From contig OX388307.1 of the NCBI GenBank assembly GCA_947579605.1, positions 20,065,237-20,129,236 on the forward strand: a stretch of 64,000 bases of DNA, in the 5' to 3' direction. Each line of letters opens with the position of its first letter. The first letter of the stretch is position 1. The stretch comes from Athripsodes cinereus. Its lineage: Eukaryota > Arthropoda > Insecta > Trichoptera > Leptoceridae. Under the pieces are notes generated by a model, which did not search any database, had not been told where the DNA came from, and saw only the letters and a program-made list of their open reading frames with translations. This document shows, piece by piece, positions 58,621 through 64,000 of this stretch. The position numbers and the translations under genes were made by a program.

Positions 58621-59085
58621 AGTGTCGGTGTTTAGGTAGTAGTTTCCATAATGAAATTAATAAAACAAATGTTTTTACCACTATGTCGGCCGGTGTGGCG
58701 CAGGGGTAACGCTCTTGCCTTTGAGTCACAAGGTCCCGGGTTCGATTCCCGGCCAGGGCAAAGTGAAGAATGACCTTTTTCAAAATGTCCTGGGTCTGGG
58801 TGTTACATGTATGTGTTTAGTGCATTGTATATATGTGTATCGTCGTGTTAGTACCCATAATACAAGATTCATCTTAGTTTGGGACTAGCTCAATTTGTGT
58901 GAATTGTCTATGTATGTTATGTTACTGTATATGTGTTTTTATATGTTTTTTGCTGAGAGAGAGACATATATCGTCTTTTAAGGATAATGTTAATTTGATT
59001 GATTGACGAAAGATGTCTCTCTCAACAAAAACATATAGTGGAAAAAAAATGTTTGTTTTCTAATTTCACTAAGCTTTAGATTATC
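58621..59085 (+). mobile_element. Foldback element split by a tRNA-derived SINE
   Basis: Head GTGTCGGTGTTTAGGTAGTAG, then left arm ATGAAATTAATAAAACAAATG...CCACTATGT, which stops at 58686. The remainder resumes at about 58945 with GCTGAGAGAGAGACATATATCGTC, then the complementary arm GACGAAAGATGTCTCTCTC...GTTTGTTTTCTAATTTCAC. The two halves make one hairpin when the SINE is removed. Confidence 0.65.
58687..58941 (+). mobile_element. tRNA-derived SINE (family F)
   Basis: A 70-nt tRNA-like head with A box TGGCGCAGGGG (58696-58706) and B box GGTTCGATTCC (58739-58749), followed by a body of about 190 nt with a TATATGTGT-rich end. The head cannot form an acceptor stem, so it is not a tRNA gene. The flanks suggest a short TATGT duplication. 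Confidence 0.75.
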
Positions 59086-59089
59086 ATTG

Positions 59090-60990
59090 GTTTCAAATAT
59101 TGGTAAAGTTTGCGCTAGTTGATGGCTACCTTTCACAGAATACCAACTTGAAAATATTTTTATTCCATTCACGAGATAAAAAGATAAGGCAAAAAGATTT
59201 AATAACTGTACTCACAAGCAAAGAATAACAACTATTCCAACTATTAGACCAGACTTAGTAACACAATACTCAAACGAATTAATTTATTTCCAACTTTATG
59301 TTTGGGTATAACTATTCCTTACAAATGTCAGAGAGGGAATTTGAATTTTTAGGATAATATATAATATTTAGTAGATGCCCTTTGAAAAAATATTTTTTGT
59401 CTAATGTTTTTCATGTAGTCAGGATTAAGATTAGAGATGTCTAGTTAGTCATTTTTCTTTGCATTTTCCTTGGTAGTTCGGCAATTATATTGATTAAAAA
59501 AAATATTATGCATTGGTAGGTACCTACTCAGTATCTAATAATTTATGATACTTATGATCAGAGAGATAATATTGTATAGAGCACACTATTATTGACCTCA
59601 AACATTCTAATAATACCAAAACATGAGTGTGGGACGTTAAGATAACGACGTAATTGAAACTTTAGACAAAATTAATATCTTACATTAAACATACATTACT
59701 TTTTTGCATGCAATCATTTGTCAAATGTCTAAATACTTGTATTACATGCACATAAATATCAATTTACTGTTTCAGATTTAATCTTAAAATGGATAATATA
59801 TTAACAAGAACGTGTTAAATAATATAGGTACTCATATGTGGGTTCTATTAGCCATTACTTAATTACGTTGAGTTAAACATTAACCTCATACACAGATGTA
59901 AAAAGACAGCGTTTTTTCATTTCATAAAACAATTAAACACTCGTAAAGCTAACCACAGTCTGGGACGAAAGTCTTATGTTAATGCAAGAAAAGTGAACTG
60001 AAATTTTGTCTACATTAAGATACACGTTTCAAGAAAACTATTTCAGATTTTCGTATTAATTATGTTCAGCAGGGTTACTCTTGACAAAACTAAACACGAT
60101 CTTAATCTAGTCTTAATCGATAAACATCCTTGCGTACCTATACCATAATGGACAATCTGGTTAATTGTTTTATTATAATTTCTTGAAGAAAGTGAAATAA
60201 TAAGTGTTCAAGAATAAATTGGTTTGGTATAATTATCGTTCTATTTGCCTTCCTGCCTCACGATGTAAATGGATGAATGTAGGGTAGGTATAGATTATTC
60301 CTATATTTTTCAATATTACTCATAAGTTTATTACACATACTACTTATGTAGATATCCTAGAATTGAAACTACTGCATTAATGTCCACAGTTGTATTGGAT
60401 ATTTGGTTCTTTATAATATTATAAAAAAGCAGCATTTTCAAGGTGCCTGCTATAATGTTGTTCTGGTCAAGGGTTATGTCCTGCTGAGAAAGTATGTTTT
60501 TGCATGTAGGTACGTTATACGTACCAGTTAAATTGTGATGAATGTCTGGTAGGTACTGTTCAAACAACATGTTCATATATAAATATATCTACAAGAATAT
60601 TGACAGTCCATACAGTGCTCTGGATATGTAATGAATAAACCGTATCGACATTACAAGGTGTCGATAAAACAAGAAAAAAAATGTAGCTTGGCTCGGTCAA
60701 TAATAAAATATTCTGTGAAAGAGTTATGCTTTTTTATATATGTTGTAGGTATCTATCTATATTACCGCAAATATTAAAATACATTTTATAATGGCGCCAA
60801 TGATAACATGTTATGCGAAACGATTGTTACGAAAGTTAAAAATTGAATCTAGAACATAATATTATAAGGTCTGTAATATTTTTCGTTTTTTAAATTTAGA
60901 TTTTTACAACGATTGATGTTTATGTTTAAATTATTGCATGCCCATAGTTTTTCTTTGTCTATTTACATGATATAATATTAATTAGGTAGG
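59090..60990. other. Gene-free AT-rich stretch
   Basis: No gene or defined element recognised. Confidence 0.4.
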
Positions 60991-60992
60991 TA

Positions 60993-62164
60993 GGGTCATT
61001 GCACCAGTGTTTGACACTGAACCAGTGTTTGACATTTTGTCTTAAACTGACTCCAGATAGTCATACATGCACACATTTTTGGTGCTAGTATGCTTTTTGT
61101 CATCCGTGTTCATTTTAATATCCCCTGTGATGTCATTAGTGGTGGTTATTATTACGCATGCTGCTGCAAAAAAAATATTCTAACACAAGGCATGTTTTTT
61201 CTACTTTCTTATGAATCAAGATAAGGACAAGGGTTTTATAATCTACATACGTCTTTTTCAAGATATTATTTTTTTGGTTGATTAGTACATATTTATCATA
61301 GTCATTATTGCTTTGAATAATGTGTTGATTGCCATATTTCTTGAATTTAGTAATTTTGAGTACTTTATTAGCAGTGTCAATCACTGGAGTCGTATATAAT
61401 ACTAATTACCCAGTCTTTGACAAAGTGTCAATTACTGGGGTTTATAAGAAATCCAGTGTTTGCCACTACTACCAAATATTTTTATTTATTTATTTTTTCT
61501 ATTAACATCATCAGTGAGGGAAGGCTTTTGAAACTCAAGTTATGAATTTAAGCATTTTGTGATAAATAGTGGTAAATTTATTTGTGTTTGTGACAGACGA
61601 CTCCTCACAAAAAAAACCCAAATTCCTTTGGGATAAAAAGAATATGAAGAGTGCAGTAGATGCTGTCAAAAACGGCATGTCTCCAATGCAAGCATCCAAG
61701 AGATATGAAGTACCCAGAAGTTCATTAATTTATATTTCCGCTAATTTTTTTAATTTTTTTTTATTTTTATTCAAGTGTAGGTAGGTATATATTTTTTAAT
61801 AATATTATAAAGTACCTAAATATGTTTATTTTTATTTTTAATAAACATTTTAATTAGTCTCAGTTTATTTATTTACTTTACTACTATGAAATATTATTTT
61901 TTCTGTGTCAAACACTGGAGTTTTGTGTGTCAATAACTGGTGAAATTGTGACAAACACTAGATATCGCCAACTCAATTAATTAAAAAAATATTAAAAATG
62001 TGTCGTGATACATGTGATAAAAAATATAGGTAGGTTATTATATTTATAGGATAACCAGCTACTTAAATTCAAGAAAAAGCAACCATTTTCTAAAAAAACA
62101 TAGGAAATATAAAGAGAAATTGTGTAAAATTTCTTATTGTGTACAAAGACTGGTGCACTGACCC
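60993..62164. mobile_element. TA-flanked DNA transposon remnant with Psq-type helix-turn-helix (pogo/Tc1-like)
   Basis: The left end GGGTCATTGCACCAGTGTTT and the right end, reversed, GGGTCAGTGCACCAGTCTTT are inverted repeats, with TA at 60991-60992 and 62165-62166. The 1,172-bp element carries further copies of the CCAGTGTTTGAC motif. On the left they are direct (61022, 61451, and the related CCAGTCTTTGAC at 61411). Reversed forms such as GTGTCAAACACTGG stand mainly towards the right (about 61376, 61421, 61908, 61929, 61948). It holds one short coding remnant. Confidence 0.7.
61596..61730 (+). pseudogene. Psq/CENP-B-type helix-turn-helix fragment of a transposase
   Basis: The frame reads DDSSQKKPKFLWDKKNMKSAVDAVKNGMSPMQASKRYEVPRSSLI. 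The part MKSAVDAVKNGMSPMQASKRYEVPRSSLI has the typical Psq-type HTH pattern (basic, AV..V..G..S...A...Y.VP..TL) used for DNA binding by pogo-family transposases. The frame then runs into poly(T)-coded Phe/Leu and stops, and no DDE catalytic part is present, so the element could not move on its own. It could instead be one exon of a domesticated gene, but its position between inverted repeats favours a transposon. Confidence 0.6.
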
Positions 62165-62221
62165 TATATGTTTAAAAAAATATATGGAATTTTAAGTATT
62201 TTTGTGGATAATGTTGGAGAT

Positions 62222-63165
62222 ATGTGAAATGAAATGAAATGAAATGAAATTCTTTTTATTTCCCCTCTTACAATAGGTACATTTGACAATTTTCACAATA
62301 TATTTTAAATTATTATGGACAACACATACCACTCTTTCTTCTTATCAAACTCATCATGGGCTCCCTATAGGGATCTCAGATGAGCGAGCCAGGGGCAGCT
62401 CTCATAGGGACCAAAAAATGGATAAATTAGGTATGTTGGTCTTTGTATAAAATAGGGTCACATATCAGGCCACCCCCGGCCCGCCTGATCGTGTACGTCG
62501 CTAATTGATTCACGCAAGACAGGGAAATTACACCGTCCCACTAGATTGCTCTGTTCTGGGACGGTGATAACAGTATTCTTTCTCAAAAAAATAAAACAAA
62601 ACAAACACACACTACAACTACAATAGGCGGTCCAAAATTGAAAAAAAGAAGATTTGTCCAAGGTATAAGAATGATGAAGGGAAAAAAAAAAATAAAATAA
62701 AAAGAAAAACTATTCTAAACACATACACACCCTTCCACACACACACACACACACACACACCCTCACAACACGAACTCACACATGTACACACATACACGAC
62801 CCACCAACTCACATACACACACACACGGTACAAATACACACACATGCGCCCATAGTCAGTTAGCTGCCCGTTATATTCCCTCCCAAGAACACACAAACAT
62901 AATCCACCACACCGCAAACCACACCCCCCCTCCCCATCCGAACAAACGAAAGATCAGAGAATATTTCATCTGTCTACATTTAGGAGAACAAAAGCACACC
63001 GCTCCCTTCCTCTAGCATTGAGCCACTCCACTATAAGCCTCTTAAAATTTCGATCATTGGGCAACAGTTCACTCTCTATGTCCGGGATCACCCTGTTATA
63101 TAGTCTCGGAGCAAGAAAGCAATATTGTCTCTGTGCGAAAGTGGTTCGCAGTCTTGGGATAGTAT
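62222..63165 (-). mobile_element. 5'-truncated LINE with (ATTTC)n tail
   Basis: Minus strand: the C-terminal reading frame starts near 63160 (PRLRTTFAQRQYCFLAPRLYNRVIPDI...NFKRLIVEWL). A 3' UTR of about 0.75 kb follows, which includes the CA-rich block and the AATAAAAAG string, and it ends in ATTTC repeats at 62226-62251. The peptide matches the usual C terminus of CR1/Jockey-group LINEs (the Y..APKLYN.LP...FK..L pattern). It borders a GATA microsatellite on its 5' side. Confidence 0.6.
62736..62850 (+). repeat. (CA)n-rich block
   Basis: About 25 bp of uninterrupted CA, then degenerate CACA/CATACA text to 62850. Inside the 3' UTR of the LINE. Confidence 0.8.
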
Positions 63166-63212
63166 AGATAGATATATAGATAGTATAGATAGATAGTATA
63201 GATAGATAGATC
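63158..63212 (+). repeat. (GATA)n / GATAGTATA microsatellite
   Basis: Mixed GATAGATA and GATAGTATAGATA units at the 5' border of the LINE fragment. Confidence 0.8.
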
Positions 63213-63874
63213 TTAATGTATTTATGTATATCCCATTCGTTCCACATGCCCAAACAATCGCAACTTTATATGTGGGTATTTATAACAAAGACAGTGTAAG
63301 TCTAGCTATGATTAATAACAATGAATAAAAAGGAATGCGGATGAAAATGAAAGTACCTAACTATACTGAAGCATTATTCATTTCCTATTCTATTTCCAAA
63401 AACGTTGTATTTCAACTTATGTAAAATAAGTAAATAGGTTGTAGGCACCTATTTATTGTATATAATCGCAAATTAACTTTAATTACAATAAATAGGTACC
63501 TATAGTCATTACATAAGTTATGAAGGTGAAAAATATCTTAATAATGCACTCATTACGACTACGTACGTACTCGCAACTATAGGCTTTGCAAGATAAATAG
63601 TTGGTAGGTACCTACAAACCTGACTAAGTACATTTTCTCCTAAAACAGCCGAGTAGTGATATCATCGTTCACTTGAAGGTTGTTAGTAAATTGTTAATTC
63701 TTACCGTTTATTTACCGAAATGAAATTTTAATTTCCAATTAATAAACCATATGCAAGAAAAAGCTTTATATAAGCACTGATCTACTTATATATTATTAAA
63801 ACCTATACTTAATATAAATAGGTACGTATGTAGGTGTATAATTATATGTTATTTGTAAAACATTTCATAAACAT
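63213..63874. other. Gene-free AT-rich stretch
   Basis: Nothing recognised beyond TAGGTACCTA runs. Confidence 0.4.
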
Positions 63875-64000
63875 ATAGGAGCTTTCAATTTAGCGATGAG
63901 GCATGCCACCATTCTGAATGTCTTATTTTTTATGGCACGCAAAGGATAACCTGCATGTTAATAATTCCTCTTGTGGGAAGTATCGTGATGGTATAGAAGG
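63875..64000 (+). repeat. Short interspersed repeat family A, 3' half at window end
   Basis: AATTTAGCGATGAGGCATGCCACCATTCTGAATGTC, GGCACGCAAAGGATAACCTGCATG and CTCTTGTGGGAAGTATCGTGATGGTATAG. Confidence 0.6.

Noticed and set aside
58687..58760. A tRNA gene, given good A and B boxes.
   Set aside because: No acceptor stem can form and a SINE body follows directly. It also interrupts a foldback element.

Overview
The window looks like nuclear DNA of a moth or butterfly. It is very AT-rich and littered with TAGGTA/TACCTA runs, and most of it is short interspersed repeats, 5'-truncated LINEs, tRNA-like SINEs and small inverted-repeat elements. The two gene fragments that can be named, snakeskin and adenylosuccinate lyase, are insect or generally eukaryotic genes with ordinary GT-AG introns. 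The order is inferred from sequence texture, not proven.

Layout. 178-844 (minus): two internal exons of a snakeskin-like (Ssk) smooth septate junction membrane protein; its last exon lies left of the window and its first exon was not found. 845-11589: gene-free and repeat-bearing, with a fully palindromic MITE at 10112-10310. 11590-13314 (plus): the last two exons of adenylosuccinate lyase, with all visible catalytic motifs intact but without the N-terminal exon. 14145-36801 (minus, convergent with the lyase): one eight-exon gene for a secreted protein of about 1,851 residues. It has a signal peptide, a degenerate GH18 chitinase fold, two CBM14 (peritrophin-A) chitin-binding domains, a Tyr/Asn/Ser/Thr/Gln-rich region of more than 1,200 residues and a third CBM14 at the C terminus. 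All seven junctions agree in phase. The GH18 acidic motif and the MxYD motif are both lost, so the protein is best read as a chitin-binding structural or receptor-like pseudo-enzyme. Its first intron is about 14.9 kb and holds an R1-clade LINE fragment, a perfect 86-bp inverted repeat and other repeats.

36802-64000: no host gene could be supported. The region holds an RTE-like LINE fragment (43265-43740), an uninterrupted CT microsatellite of about 120 bp (44962-45082), a truncated LINE with an RNase H end and a 13-bp target duplication (54337-55006), several copies of a LINE whose ORF ends GRPRTTW...YPTWDTA, several tRNA-like SINEs, a TA-flanked pogo/Tc1-type element carrying a Psq-type helix-turn-helix (60993-62164), and a LINE 3' end (62222-63165).

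How parts relate. The chitinase-like gene is the most interesting host locus. The clearest mobile-element story is a short repeat present in about 14 copies. It shares its last ~35 bp and a (TATAG)n tail with the GRPRTTW LINE, which suggests the LINE machinery mobilises it. Snakeskin and the chitinase-like protein could both act in gut or cuticle barriers, but their proximity is not evidence of joint function.
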